From the NCBI GenBank assembly GCA_963931925.1, contig OZ007569.1:43990521-44054520 (forward strand): a stretch of DNA of 64,000 nt, in the 5' to 3' direction. This stretch comes from Onchidella celtica (Eukaryota > Mollusca > Gastropoda > Systellommatophora > Onchidiidae). Under the pieces are notes generated by a model. It saw only the letters and a list, made by a program, of their open reading frames with translations. It had not been told where the DNA came from and made no database searches. The translations under genes were made by a program, and so were the position numbers. Of this stretch, positions 33,972 to 46,611 are shown in pieces. The first letter of the stretch is position 1, and every line of letters starts with the position of its first letter.

Positions 33972-34026
<55 letters not shown>
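33972..34026. repeat. (CT)n microsatellite
   Basis: About 55 bases of CT dinucleotide repeat. The SLSL and RERE frames that cross it are artefacts. Confidence 0.97.
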
Positions 34027-34032
<6 letters not shown>

Positions 34033-35313
34033 GCCTCTGTCCTCATTTGCTTCCATTGTTTTCTACTGAACACCGGGGGAAAAATAGTATTTAATAAATT
34101 TCTTTTAATATATATCCAAATTTGTGCAGATTGACGAAAAATTCGTCCCTGAAGCTCATTATTTTTGCTCTTGTCCCTGGATGTCAGGCTATATTGTAAG
34201 TCGGCCATGAAATTTCTCGTCTCCTTCAACAATTTCCCCCGAAATTTCTCGTATTCTTACCATTTCCCCCTTATTTGCTCTTTGGTTCACCCTCATTATG
34301 TTTCCTTTTCTTTGTCCAGCTATTTTTCCTTCCCTTGCTGCTCTACCGCGTTTATCCATTCAGTGTTCAACCAACATGATTTTTGGGGGAGGGATTTTCT
34401 ATCGTTCAATTCCTCCTCCAGTTTCTTTCACCTTCGTGTCTTTCGTCTTTCAGCAAAATGTGGTTATATACGTCTGGATTTTTCCTTGATGTCCTTTTTT
34501 CCTCCCTGTTTATTTCTGCTTCCTGTCTCCTCTCTCTCTTTCTCTGTCTCTCTCCCGCTCCCCCCCCCCTCCCCAGACACACACCATGTTAGAAAAGAGA
34601 TGTTTTTAGAGGTTTTGGTTTGTTTTGCCTTTTGTATATTTCAGTATTCTAATGCTGGGCGCAAACATGCAACTTGCCGTCGTGTTGCTGTCGTATCTTA
34701 GTTTCATCTCCCCGTTGTCTCTGTAATGAGCTCGATTGCCTCATGTGTGGGCATTTCCATTCATTCGCCTCACAACAAAGTAGCACCTAGGCAAATAGTT
34801 TTCATATCCAGCACTTTCGGAGATTTGATTCACATACATGTATAATTCATATAATTGTTTGACGTACTGGTAAATAATGGCTCTGTCTTGTAGACTAATG
34901 TACGGAACATCAGAAGTAAACGAATCGTCTGTAAGGAAAGAAAATCAAACCAGGTCGGCGTTTAACTTGAACAAAGTTTAAAAAAAGAAAAGAAAAGAAA
35001 AGAAAAACAGGTAAAGACAGGCCTATGTACAGACACAATGATGACAAACTGTATAAACACAAAACCGGCAGATACAGTTTAATACCGAAACAACAAAATC
35101 CTGGTCACTCGAATGATTCATTGAGTGGTCGACTGATAGATTGGCTAATTTTGGGGGATGTAGATTAATCGGCTAATCAAATACCTAATTTGTCCTGGTC
35201 ATGATCTCGAGGTATTGTTTGTGTCGTAGAATGGTTTGGGCTAGAGGCAAAAACATTAAAATTGTGATTTTTCTAGATTAAAGACATCTGTTTTGCAGGG
35301 ATTTTGCGTTGTC
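34027..35313. other. Pyrimidine-rich intergenic DNA
   Basis: The stretch 34220-34600 is rich in TTC/CTC words on the plus strand and ends in a C run at 34560-34569. The resulting Phe/Ser-rich frame (34165-34701) has no domain, so I leave it uncalled. Confidence 0.4.
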
Positions 35314-35490
35314 TTTTTTTTTGGCAGCACAGTGAGGGTAAGAGACGAAAATTGGGCCCTCGACAGTTCGCCGACATATCAACGTATTAAAAGCCCATGA
35401 TAGAAATAATAGACCATGGTCTCGATTAGGATTCGAACTTTAGACCGCATTCAACCGGGTCAAATGCATTTAGTACTGGGCCACAGCATC
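35314..35490 (-). mobile_element. tRNA-derived SINE, about 177 bp
   Basis: Read on the minus strand, the head resembles a tRNA gene. An A box (TGGCCCAGTAC, 35483-35473) and a B box (AGTTCGAATCC, 35439-35429) lie about 40 bases apart, the pol III internal promoter layout. The cloverleaf pairing itself is poor. A 3' body of about 90 bases follows (GTCGGCGAACTGTCGAGGG, CTCTTACCCTCACTGTGCTG) and the element ends in a 9-A tail (35322-35314). That architecture is a SINE, copied by the reverse transcriptase of a LINE. No target duplication is obvious. Confidence 0.7.
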
Positions 35491-35683
35491 TGTAAAATGA
35501 GACGTTATGTCCTTGTCTGATGGTGCAAAATGAGGATCATGGTGCAAGCCACGCTCAGTTCGACGACATGGTTCAAATAATCATCCCGTTTTATTTTGTC
35601 ACATTGTTGCCTTTTTCTAAATTTAAAAAATATTTTTCACTTTCATATCATCAGGGACCTGCTTGACGTTGCTTTGAAGACGG

Positions 35684-35935
35684 TGAGGACTATCATGGTT
35701 AAGATACCAGTGATTCTACGGTTCTAATAGAGAAAGTGGCAGGGCAGATGAAGCATGTTTAAGAACTGTTTGTCCAGTGTTTGGCTAGTTTCAGTCTTCT
35801 TTAAGAATATGGTGAAGACTATGGTAGGGATGCTCTGTGATTCCAATAGGGGCAGTCAGCAGGGCTGACGAGGTACGTTCACGTCAACAATTGAGCTATT
35901 AATGTCCAGTGTTGGGCTAGTTCCAATATTGAAAA
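35684..35935 (+). repeat. Diverged tandem duplication, about 125 bp
   Basis: 35684-35805 and 35813-35935 share phrases in the same order: GTGA(G/A)GACTAT, CTGTGATTC-type words, CAGGGC(A/T)GA, and GTCCAGTGTT(T/G)GGCTAGTT near the end. The two units have diverged strongly. Confidence 0.5.
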
Positions 35936-36537
35936 CGGAATGAAAAACCCATTTTTTTAAAATATAAAAAGAAAGAGGTTTTATGGAAGACATGACTGGT
36001 GCATGCGGTATTGTTGTAGTAAGCTTAGTAGCCGCTTTGCACAAGTAGGTAGGAATGGTAACCACAGTAGACAATATTCCTGCTAATTTTTAGTAGTCAA
36101 TGTGCACAAACTTCTTAAGTTCAGCATTTTTGTAAAATTGAAGTTAATAGCTACAGAAACATGCGACAAAAGATTATTTTCAATGAGTAAAATGATTAAT
36201 TATTACATTATTTTACGTAACCAACCCTCTGTGCACACACGTTTCCTTTGTGAGCTGATTACAAAATACGTGTGTGCGCAGTCAGGGAGCAGTGTCTGTG
36301 GTTTACAATAGGCAACGTAAGGCACTAGTTCAGGTTCTGAAATTTTAGTATGTTATGGTTGTCTCGGTCTCTCGATTCTCCCTTTCTTATCTCTTTCCAC
36401 TTATCTCAAATAGATCGTGCCCAAGTCGAGTCCGTCGTGCTAAATACACCAATATAATCATTTTGGTGGAGTGCGATTTTTTTTGCTACAAGCGCTTTAG
36501 TAGCAAGCGTAAAACTTTCCATTGGAATCCTGGGCTA

Positions 36538-37734
36538 TGTCACGAGTGGAGTGAGCGAGATTCAAGGATTACGGGGGCAGGGAAGTGAGGGATTGACTCA
36601 CGGGATAGTGAGGCTGCTCACCTATATTGACTTCTGTTAGTTAACGTTAAGGCGTGAAATGTTGTGAGTTGGGGGGTCGGCATGAGGCGAGAGCGCTGTA
36701 CTGACAATCACTGCAAGTTAAGAGGTCCCAGGGGACAGACGTGAGATCAGAGCAGTCGGGAGATTGTTGTGTGTTTTCCAGTGATGACTGGTAGGTTGAA
36801 CTATGATTTATAATTATGATGATTGATGTATTATATTCGCCTATGACCATGATGTAAATAAGTATATGTGAGGAATGTGGAAGTCAGTGATTACTGTGTA
36901 TAGAAATGTGCGCCATGAGCGATAGATGTAAGTTAGGTTCATGGATTCGTAGCGAGAGTGAGTGCTGTGTGGTACGGTGGAGGTGTGTTACCGTAAGATG
37001 TGTGGTGAGTGAAAGGTGGACTAGTGTGTGTACGCTTCATGGTTTGTAATGAGGGGTGAAGTGGTTAGAAATGGTATGGTATTATACCAATGTAATGTTC
37101 TTCTTGTAGGTGCCGGGGTCGGGCAGAGACGCCACTCGCGGTGAGCGAACTAGCACAGGGGATAGGCCAGCATAGGGCCGAAGGCTACTCATAGGCCAGT
37201 GGAGTGAAGCTGTCGCGCAGGACAGTAGGAGCGCATGAGTCGTGGCAGTCTGGCCACAGACAGGGACGTTGTATAGAACTGTTAATGTGCTATTAAGATG
37301 TACTACTGTGATATTGATATACTACTGTGCTATTGAGATACTAATGTGAATTGAACTATTAATGTGCCATTGCCATGTTGAGGTGCTATTGGAATGCTAA
37401 TGTGTTATTGCCCTAGGAAGGAACTATTGAGAGACTGCGGTGCGAGTGAAATGTTAATGTGCTTATTAAGACATTGAGAGGAGAGGCTGGAGCCGAAGTA
37501 TCTTTAGAAAGTAATTACCGGGTTGTGGACCCGAGGAAGAGGGCATGTGGGAATAAGGCCGTTGGAGGGTAGTTAAGTTCAATAATATAATGTATGTAAT
37601 TGCACTGTTATATTTATCTTTATGTTTAATAAATGTGTGAGTCTGATGGGTTGTTCTGTTAAGTGTTATACGTGTTCGTTCGTGATTGTTGTCCTGTTAT
37701 AATTATTACATCTCCCAGTCTGGGATTTGTGACA
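36538..37734 (+). mobile_element. Solo LTR of a retrotransposon, copy 1
   Basis: A 1197-base element starting TGTCACGAGTGGAGTGAGC and ending CTGGGATTTGTGACA. It has the canonical TG...CA ends, with TGTCAC/GTGACA as short inverted termini. It is flanked by the identical pentamer GGCTA on both sides (36533-36537 and 37735-37739), the target duplication left by integrase. A poly(A) signal AATAAA lies at 37628-37633, near the 3' end as expected for an LTR. The region 37270-37430 is a degenerate array of ACTAATGTGCTATTGAG-like words. No gag or pol sequence is attached, so this is a solo LTR left by recombination. Copy 2 is at 47291-48411. Confidence 0.9.
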
Positions 37735-37739
37735 GGCTA

Positions 37740-38640
37740 CATGTATACAAGATGGTCATTCTCTGTCAGTGTATGGTCGGAGTGCCGAGAACGTTAGCGT
37801 CAGTCTGGTGGAGATGGGCTGGGGACACATCCAAAAATGTACAGGTCTTCATACTTTGTATGGAGACCTCAGTGTCAGAGCCCATCCCGTTTTTTCTTTG
37901 TTGTTTTGTTTTGTTTTTGTCTTAAATTTAACCGCCACTTCAAGTTTATCGAGTATCATGTGCCAATGCAGTTTGGATACAGCTGTAAAACGAGCTAGCC
38001 AGTAGCCTACTAAAAATTCATCTGGCCAATTTGGGCACCATACGGCCTTTAAAAAAGAAAGAAGTCTTTGTATGCCACACAAACATGCAACCATTTTCAT
38101 CCTGACACGAAACATCGAGATTAAAGCGGGAAGACCGGCAGGCAATGAGATGGCCAAACCCTTCCCTCTCCCCTCTCTCCCTCGCCCAGTAATAAAGTAG
38201 AGGCTATTTCTAAAACTTTACGAGGAGACCCGAGTCAGCGCAACGATAAGCAAGTTCCAGCATTTCGTGATTGGGGCCTACACACAGGCGGTTTATCAAA
38301 CTGATAACTGAAGTGCACACTGATACTGCATCGGGCATGAAATAAACCCTGCATAAACAGCTTGCGCAATAAACCTTTAGTATAGTATAGCGCCTGGGAC
38401 CCTGGGAAAATGATTTTTCGGTGAATTTTTTTTTGATAAAAAAAAAAGAAGGGAGGGGGGGGGGGGGGAGGGGGCTGGGATTAAGCGGGATTAATTGACG
38501 ATGTCCTTGAATTTACAGCAAGACAGATGGTGCCTTGATGGCAGCTAAAATTGGTTTGGGTAACGGTGGCTACAGTCTAGATTTGTTACCCGTAGTTTCT
38601 TGAAAGTATGTTTTTTGTGTGTGGGTGAGAGGGAAAACAC
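37740..38640. other. No gene seen
   Basis: Intergenic. A purine/G-rich tract lies at 38440-38475. Confidence 0.4.
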
Positions 38641-38731
38641 ACACATATACACACACATATATACATATTATACGCACACACACACACATACATACATACA
38701 TATACGGAGAGAGAGAGAGAGGGGGAGAGAG
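38637..38731. repeat. Compound (CA)n-(CATA)n-(GA)n microsatellite
   Basis: Alternating ACAC, ACATAT and GAGAGA blocks over about 95 bases, crossed by spurious frames on both strands. Confidence 0.95.
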
Positions 38732-40498
38732 GTTGATAGCAGCCAGGCTGGTGCGTGGAAATGGAAGGAGGGAAGGCTTGAGCCGAGCGTACCATCTCCG
38801 TGTGTAACGGCTGGTATAACTGGGATATTACGTGTCTATGTTGTTGACACATTGACTGCGCGTGTAATGATTTGTGGAGTCTTAAAAGTAGTTAACAAGT
38901 TAGCGATATCAGAGATATATCAATGTGGACCTGGACCTTGAACTGCTCGCCATAAAAATGCCATTCAGTCATTGACGCGTAACAGATAACCGGCATCTTC
39001 AGTCTTAAAGAATGCAAATTTTATGAGCAGCCGATAGATCTGCACTGTGACTAACAATGACTTCACACATTTCAACCTGTGGCCACCACTTCTCAGGGCG
39101 TCATTAAAGCTGAATGTCAGTGGGTCCCAAAGGCTCCTCGTAATGCACATAGCCATTTAAATTGAAGTGGACTGCTTTTGAAAACTATTTTTCGCCGTGC
39201 ATCGATGCGTCAGACGAAAGGAGAAGATGTTGAAAGGCCATAAAGTAAAAGAGGATATCGATTTCAAGTTCATGCTCATTGGTTCATGGATACCGTAAGC
39301 GACGTGTATTGGCTCAGTTCACGAGTTTTAGTTTCATAAATGAAAAGCGGTGCTACTGCATTTTTTTTTTCATGCCAGCCGGTCCCACTGGCGGAGATAT
39401 TGCACATGTCATATAAGAGGTAAAGATAGATGACAAAATGATTGAAATAGAAAGGCAAAACAACAACAAAATATTAATGGCGAAGAAGACAGAGGGTGTG
39501 TGTGTGTGGGGGGGGGGCACTAAGATTAGAAGAAGGACAAACGTAATTATCGGAACAATGAAGAGGTGAATGAGTGTGTTGAAATCAAATATAATGTGTA
39601 TTACGATGATATACTAATGCCAAAAGTGATAATAATGACATCTGGACTTTGCATGCTTTGAGAAGAAACCCAGAAAAGTTGACACTGACCTAGCGCAAAG
39701 AAAACGACAAACGACACCAACATGGTAAAAAAATGCACAGGCCAAAAAGAAACGCTACCAAAGCCACCAGCCAAACACTTACAAATTTCAGTATCAAAGG
39801 GAAGGAAACAACAACAACAACAACAACAAGAACAACAACAAATGAAAGTTATTACAACAAGTTCAACGAAATAACTTATGACTAAGGGTATGGCGCTGAT
39901 TTCTTTATACCGTCATTTCATCTCCTACTCACGGCTGTTCAGGGCAAGCTATCCAGTGCATTTGACAGATTGTTTTGTACAGTCTAACAAATTACACGAA
40001 GGATTTAATGATGGCGACATTAACATGGTATGGTTCGAACATTGTAACGTGTCAAATGATAAATATCCGTTCCTTCTGCCTCGAAAAAGCTCCGGACGAT
40101 ATCTTTATCGTCGAATACTCATTGATAGCACGCTGAGAAAGTCGCGACATTAATGCTTTTCCCCCCACCAATGACAAAGGGAGGCATGGATAGAAGAATT
40201 AAAACCACGGTGCAATATCCTGATGCCCACCTGTTTAATGGGACCGGCTGAGGTTCATAAACCTTAGCGTTAATCACAAGATTCATAGTTTACTGAATGT
40301 TTCCAGTAGTGCTCTCCGGCTGAAAAGTGAACTAGGGTCGAGGATATGTGACACGTATTGTTGTTTTCCTGAACAGGAAGCTGGTGAAGCCTACTAGTAA
40401 CTATGGAGATAATCATATAATGGATAAACAAGCAGGGCACTATAGATTGTTATGATTTAGGAGCAATAAGGCAGCAAGTGTTACGAAAAAGACAAAAA
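38732..40498. other. No gene seen
   Basis: Intergenic. A GT/G tract is at 39495-39518 and a CAA tract at about 39808-39841. Frame 39878-40153 lacks any recognisable domain. Confidence 0.4.
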
Positions 40499-40609
40499 AA
40501 CAACAACAACAACCCAGCTTGCTAATGAAAACGGCAGCAGCAGCAGCAACAACAACAACAACAGCAACAGCAACAACAACAGCAACAACACCACTACCAG
40601 CAGCAACAA

Positions 40610-40651
<42 letters not shown>

Positions 40652-40830
40652 GAACAATAACAGCAGCAGCGGCAACAACACCATCAGCAACAACAGCAAC
40701 AACAACAACACAGGCAGCAACAACAACAAGAACAACAGCCACAGCAGCAGAAACAACAACAGCAGCAGCAGAAACAACAACAACAACACAACAATACAAC
40801 GGCAACAACAACACCACCAACAACACTATC
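40499..40830 (+). repeat. Long (CAA/CAG)n trinucleotide tract
   Basis: About 330 bases of near-uninterrupted CAA and CAG triplets with occasional changes. All three frames on each strand are long (poly-Thr/Ala, poly-Gln-like, poly-Leu, poly-Val). No exon signals frame it, so I do not consider it coding. Confidence 0.95.
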
Positions 40831-40859
40831 GTTGGGCATCTTTAGCTGTCCCAGGATCT

Positions 40860-41010
40860 GTGTCCCAAGGGACCGCCCAAACTGACGGGGCGCATTTCAT
40901 GAAACGCTGCCCAGCCGTGTCAAGTTCCCATGGTCCTGTTTTCGCCATATTTGGGTAGGAACTTTGCCTTGGGCGCTTTTCATGAAACTGGCCACCGAAC
41001 TCGTCCAGTT
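40860..41010 (+). repeat. Short direct repeat with palindromic core
   Basis: GGGCGCATTTCATGAAACGCTGCC (about 40888) and GGGCGCTTTTCATGAAACTGGCC (about 40972) are two copies of one motif 84 bases apart. Each holds a TTTCATGAAA palindrome. This is possibly the remains of a small mobile element. Confidence 0.35.
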
Positions 41011-41294
41011 TGCGGAATTTATGTACCCTAAAGACAATGTCGATGTAGCGTTTATCTTTTGAGATTCCCAGATTCCTACTTTGTGGACCCTCGAGGTTGA
41101 GATTATCCTCGATTACACGTGATGAGATGCCACGAGATTACTAGAACGTGCGTCACATGAAAGGCATTTTTTAAACATTCTAACCAAAGTTATGTCGTGT
41201 ATTTTGAAAATAAATTTATCATCAGGTATAACTATTTACTTCATTCCCCCTCTCTTTCTCTCTCTGTTCCATCCACCATCCCACCACACTTAAA

Positions 41295-41605
41295 GTATTA
41301 TGGGTTGGAAGGGACCCCCTTCAAGTAGAGGTATATGTATGGGACTGGCCCCTTTGGAAGTCCTTTCCATGTAGACGGAATGTTATGTGTGGGATGGAAT
41401 TGAGTCCAAAGGGCTATGCATGAAACAGAAGGGGTCCATTTTACGTTGAGGGATAATTACAATGTATGTGGGATGGAAGGCATTCCTTTTACCCTATAGG
41501 GGTATGTATGGGACAGATGGGGGTCCTTTTCAGGTGGAGGTAGAATTTTGTATGGAATAAGGTGGTTTCCTTTCCATGTAGAATTAGAGGATATTAAAGG
41601 GACGG
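41295..41605 (+). repeat. Degenerate tandem repeat, about 55-65 bp unit
   Basis: About five diverged units of the form TATGTATGGGA(T/C)GGAAGGGGTCCTTTTCATGTAGAGG run head to tail. Units differ at many positions, so the array is old. Confidence 0.7.
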
Positions 41606-43227
41606 TGTGGAGTCCATTTATGTAGACTTCATAAAAACTCTTATTTTCCTTCGATTTCGGTACGACGCCTTGTGAAACAGAAGCTCCTTGGAGATGACAT
41701 GGAACGGTCTTTTAAAGAATTAAATTGGGTTCAAACGCTTTCACTATAAAAACGCATTTTAACTGAATACAATGGAAACTGAAGTCGAGATTTAAATACA
41801 TGTATTGTGTACAAAGTTCCTATTATGTTAGATCAACAGAGAGCATGGCAATAATGCATCATTTATTTTCTGGAATACTCGTCAGTCCACTACTTCTAGC
41901 TAAACTATCTGTATCAATGAAAAGTGGCCAGGATTCAAAACTAATGAAATCTGAAGAATTTGCACCACAAACTTACAATCAGGGAAATCGCGGCGCCTGC
42001 AACATGTCAACTGATTTCAGCACCTGATGGAGCCCCACGACTTATCGCCTCTGGCAATTTCCCCCCTAGAACTTTGGCCACTGGTCAGATCTGGTCAGAT
42101 AATCGGAGCACACAATTTCATTGCTGGGCCCCATCATGAGTACCACACGGCCGGAGGACATAATTGGCGCCAGCAATGGTTTTTAATTATAGAAATAACC
42201 TGGTCATAAAAAATGCACTTCTTAAAGTGGCCATCCCGCTGAAGACTACAATTTCCCCCGCCTTTGGATTGGACACGTTTCATACGGGTTGTACTATACT
42301 TTGTTTAGGTGAGACTGATTTCTCCAGTCATTATTATCACCTTCCCGTTTTATTCCGACTGTTTCGTATCCTCTCTGAGTGTCTCGATCTCACGTTCTCT
42401 TTTCCAGTAAAATAGTTGCAGCTGTCTTCATTACCAGAACTCGTTCGGTGATCTTTCTGTCTCATTCTCCTATCCCAAGTAATTTTCTATTCTCTTCCTT
42501 CTACCGTGGTTATAGTTATTCTCTTTTCCTTTTCATGTTTTTCAAAGATTTCCAGCCACCACAAATAATTATCTCTCTCATTTCCTCACTTCGGCTACGA
42601 CATTTCATATTTCCTTCTCTTCTCCACCCATTTTGCACAGCCTCACCCATTTTTTTCACATCATAAGCAAACTAACTGTCCGACGGTCCTACAGTTTACA
42701 CAGAGACTGCATTCTTCTGGACGGAGTAGTCACAATATAAATATTTACCCCCGTGTATGTCACCACCCACTAAAACATAAGCTTGTTTACGCCCTGAAAC
42801 TTATCCTGCCCATTTCAACAGCCAGCGATAGGCCAGAGATACCAATGGTGACCGTCGAAAAGTATGTTTAAAGAAACGAGAACTCACATTTTGGGGTTAC
42901 AGCTTGGGATCTTGATACTCGCAAACAAAACTGTCTTTGTTTTACCCACCCCACGGTGTGACAAAATCCCATAGGAAACACAGGGCCTGAGCTTGCTATA
43001 TATGCTATTGTCAACATCCCATAGGATGCACGAATCTATCGTATGAACTAAAGTACCTTTTCTTTGACAGTCACTGCTTATTTTGTTGCAAGAGAAAAAA
43101 AAAATGAAAAAGTTAAATGAATCATTCATAATGTAATGCAAGAATAGAAATGTGCAGGACTTCAGAAAAAAAATAATTCGAGTGTTTTATTTTGAGCAGT
43201 TTATTTAAAGAAAGTATTGAAACTTAC
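41606..43227. other. No gene seen
   Basis: Several short plus-strand frames (41800-42666) have no recognisable domain. The 42340-42650 interval is pyrimidine-rich. Confidence 0.35.
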
Positions 43228-43359
43228 CGGGCGCCAGTGAAAAATTATACAAATAGTTATCCGCAGCATTACATTCGCTATGTTTGTTCTTTGTTCTTGA
43301 TTATCTTCCAGGTTTAAGTGTTTCTGATGGGATTTCAGTGGCATACGGAATCCGCCCAT
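43228..43359 (-). other. Candidate first coding exon (minus strand)
   Basis: An ATG, preceded three codons upstream by an in-frame TGA, opens exactly 44 codons. They start MGGFRMPLKSHQKH, pass a hydrophilic stretch (LEDNQEQRTN) and end in a hydrophobic segment (ITICIIFHWRP), followed by the consensus donor GTAAGT in phase 0. I do not recognise the product and see no downstream exon that fits. The start context (-3 is T) is weak. Confidence 0.3.
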
Positions 43360-43465
43360 GGAGTTAAATCATAGAAAGAAACATTTAGCAAAGGCTCAAC
43401 GTTGCGAGTCTCCTGCTTTGAAATGTTATTCTTGATTATTCTATTTATATAATAATGCTTGAGGA

Positions 43466-43508
43466 CGGAGGGGGGTGGGGTGGGGTGGGGAGGGGAGGGG
43501 GAGGGGTA
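43466..43508 (+). other. G-quadruplex-prone G tract
   Basis: Seven runs of four to six G are separated by single T or A bases (GGGGTGGGGTGGGGTGGGG followed by AGGGGAGGGGGAGGGG). Confidence 0.8.
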
Positions 43509-44359
43509 AGTTGTAAGTAATTTATACATTAATGGTGTTTAGGGAGGGGCAGAGATCTTTACAAAATACACTGAGGTAATGGTTTAAGGAAGATAGTGTT
43601 ACTGTCAGCGCTTGGTTTGTTAGTGAAAAGGGCGTTAGCCAAAAGCAAACTGGTAAACAAAATACATCACAAGACCCCTCAGATTTTAGCTTGCTGACAA
43701 AGATTGATGCTTTTTCATGCCATTAGATCTGTGAAATGACCTTTCCTGGGGGATTCTCTGATATGTACTTGTATTCGTTGTTGACCAATTACAACGAAAC
43801 AGACCTACCCAAATGTATAGCCCGTCCCTGTCGTCGTGTCCTGCTCTTTAATGAGTAATAGCTATGAAATTAGTCACCATTAAGCATCAGTTCATGCACT
43901 TTGGCATGACAATTATGCTGATTTTGAAATCTCTTTTTGCCACAGGGCGTGCACCCACCATCCGTATGACCGCCGGCTGGAATGCCAGTTTTTCAGCAAT
44001 TTGTACAGAAGAAACATTTTAGTAAGGCACGCTCTTCCCTCAACAATATGAAGAGAAATAAGTTCGATAAAGAAGGTGCCATGACTGGAGAGAAAAAATA
44101 ATTCAATAGCTCAGCCCAGTTTAAACCTATCAATCTGGGCCACAAAGTTTTCACCGGACGAATGACGGATGCCGTTTTGACGTTAATGGACAAAAGTAAA
44201 TGGAACCGCCACATTATGCTCAATTACACCATGAAAGTGAACAGAAATCGAAAAGAGGCTGTGCGTCATTGTGCAAAATATTTGCTGGTCTCTGACATGA
44301 TATGCCATACATACTTTAGGCGATTGACAAAGTATCTCACACACTCACTCACTCACAAA

Positions 44360-44368
<9 letters not shown>
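43509..44368. other. No gene seen
   Basis: Intergenic sequence with no supported exon or repeat. Confidence 0.4.
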
Positions 44369-44438
<70 letters not shown>

Positions 44439-44439
44439 A
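44369..44439. repeat. (CA)n-(GA)n microsatellite
   Basis: A short ACAC block is followed by about 65 bases of GA repeat with one AAA interruption. Confidence 0.97.
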
Positions 44440-46611
44440 TCTGGAGTCGCAGCACTGCTTGAAACAACGGTTTTGATGGGAAGCTTGATTTTTCTGTACC
44501 GTATTATTTCTTACGCGAGGCTTTCCAACATACAAACTTTTCTTTTGGCCACAATACTTTAGGTCACCGTTCTAACTATTCTTCAAATGAGTAAAATGAG
44601 ATACCTATTATTATCGTTCGTGTATGCTTTGCCGCTGGGTATTTCCTGTACGCCATGTCTGAGTGGGAGTAACTTTGCATAGATAGTGTGTGAATGAAGT
44701 ATGGATGTAAGACTTTGGGTGATTGTTCGAACCAAAATGTCAGTATCATTCACGCGAAAGACACTGTGGCTCACAACCGAAGAAAGAGAGGACGTCTGTG
44801 TGATCACCACGTTCGAACTGTGGTAGCTTAACCTTCAATAACATTAGCCAAGTAAGATTACTATTGGGATAGTGGACGTGGTGATCCATTCGCTAAAGCT
44901 AGGATTTGTAGACGGTAGACTGTTTGCTTTTAAACAAGAAAGAAACCGATGAATTATTAAATTCCTGTGTTGGATATTTGTTCTCACAGCGACAACAAAC
45001 GTTGCCATCAGAAATCTTCACGTCCCGTCCCCGAGATCAATCAGACAGACTTGAAAACGCATCACTTAGAGAGTTCAGACGGGGAAATTTGATTTTGTCT
45101 GGGGCTTTGATACGATTGACTTCTCCAAAACTCTCCTGGAATTTGATCCACTGGCTGGGATCCTGTGGGGGAAACTGATTTGGGGTGGTGTCTGGGGTTT
45201 CCTGTTTCCCGGGTTCAAAATGAACGATACGGTAGCGTGGAGAGTGATTGCTTTGAATGATACGGAAATAGAAAACTTGAATTTTGTAAGATAGGACGAA
45301 ATTGGACGTGGACGAAAAGCCAACCCGTACAGTAGAGTGATTCTCGCTTTGTTGGAGATATTTTACTTTCGTTCTTGTTTTTGAAGTTCAGAAGTCCTTT
45401 TTTTTTTTCGAGATGGTATCTTTGAATGCGTGTGGATCCGATGTCGTTATTGAATTACGCAATTCAGTGATACGATAGAGAAGGATGAGTGCGGCACTGG
45501 GGTATGCTAAGTTGAGTAGATAGGCATGAAATGTCAAGACTGCGGCATTTTTTTTTTTTTTTGTGTCTAGACTGTGATGATTTTCGCCTGGTGTAAACAT
45601 TGGTGTTTGCGTGATCCACTGAATACCGTCACCAATACTGGGAGATTTCGATGAAAACAAAACAACATCAACTTCAAAGAAAGAATTCGGAAACAAATCA
45701 AAGCAAAATATGATTGCCATTGCTTGAATTGATAAAACTGAAATAGGTGGTTTTTCCAGTTCAGTTAGAAACTCGGAAACATGATGGTGACAGACACAAA
45801 CACATCATCGGAGGGTTGAAAAATAAGGTGCGTTTGATTTTTAAAAAAAAAGAAAGAAAGAAAGAAAAAATATTATTATGTTATTCATGTAGAAGTTCAG
45901 ATTTTGAAAGACATTTCATTCTCCAGAAAAGTAATCAAAACTTGAGATTTGCTCTAGATAAATAAAGAAAATATGACTTTACTGGAAGAAAATGTGACTG
46001 GACGGTCAGATTTGAAAACCATATTTTCCTGATTCAGTGCAAGACATGGACATATTTCATGCATCAAATTTGTAGGAACGGATCAGCGGTTCTAGACAAG
46101 GCTAAATGGTGATGTTTCTACAATATCCAGAATCTGGAATTACACAGTACCTTTATTGGTGTAGCAGTCGCCATTAGCCTCCTCTTGAAAATTTACTGCA
46201 TCATCACGGTCACTGTGGTCCTCATCGTTTTGCAGTATTTATTATAGTGATTGTTGTTGATAGAATCTGTAGATTAATTTTGTATTGTCGCGCCTTTGCA
46301 ATTTCATTTTAGGCAATTAAAGTACAGACAGGTAAATGGCAATGCAATACCTACTGTCGTCTATTAAATGCCTTTCCACACTCTCTTGTATATGCATTAT
46401 GTCCCGTGTGTGCGGATGCATTAGACATTCCTTTCTCGGCAGGGGAACTGGACCAAATTGACTGTTTGTCAGAGCCAGTCTTATTCTGTACCCCATGGAC
46501 ATTGGCACGCGATACAGCCCTTGAGAACGTGCACCAAACTGAGTACTGTGAAAAAGCAGGTTATACTTCTCAAGTATATCCCACTCTATTAACTGTAGAT
46601 TTAGGCCAGAT
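44440..46611. other. No gene seen
   Basis: Several frames of 60-110 codons on both strands lack domains and good exon signals. T runs lie at 45399-45408 and 45549-45562. Confidence 0.4.

Noticed and set aside
35418..35490. Possible functional tRNA gene
   Set aside because: A and B boxes exist but the stems do not pair well, and a SINE body with an A tail follows.
40440..40845. Poly-Val/Ala, poly-Leu and poly-Thr frames of 100-128 codons on both strands
   Set aside because: A pure triplet repeat opens all frames; no exon signals or flanking coding sequence.
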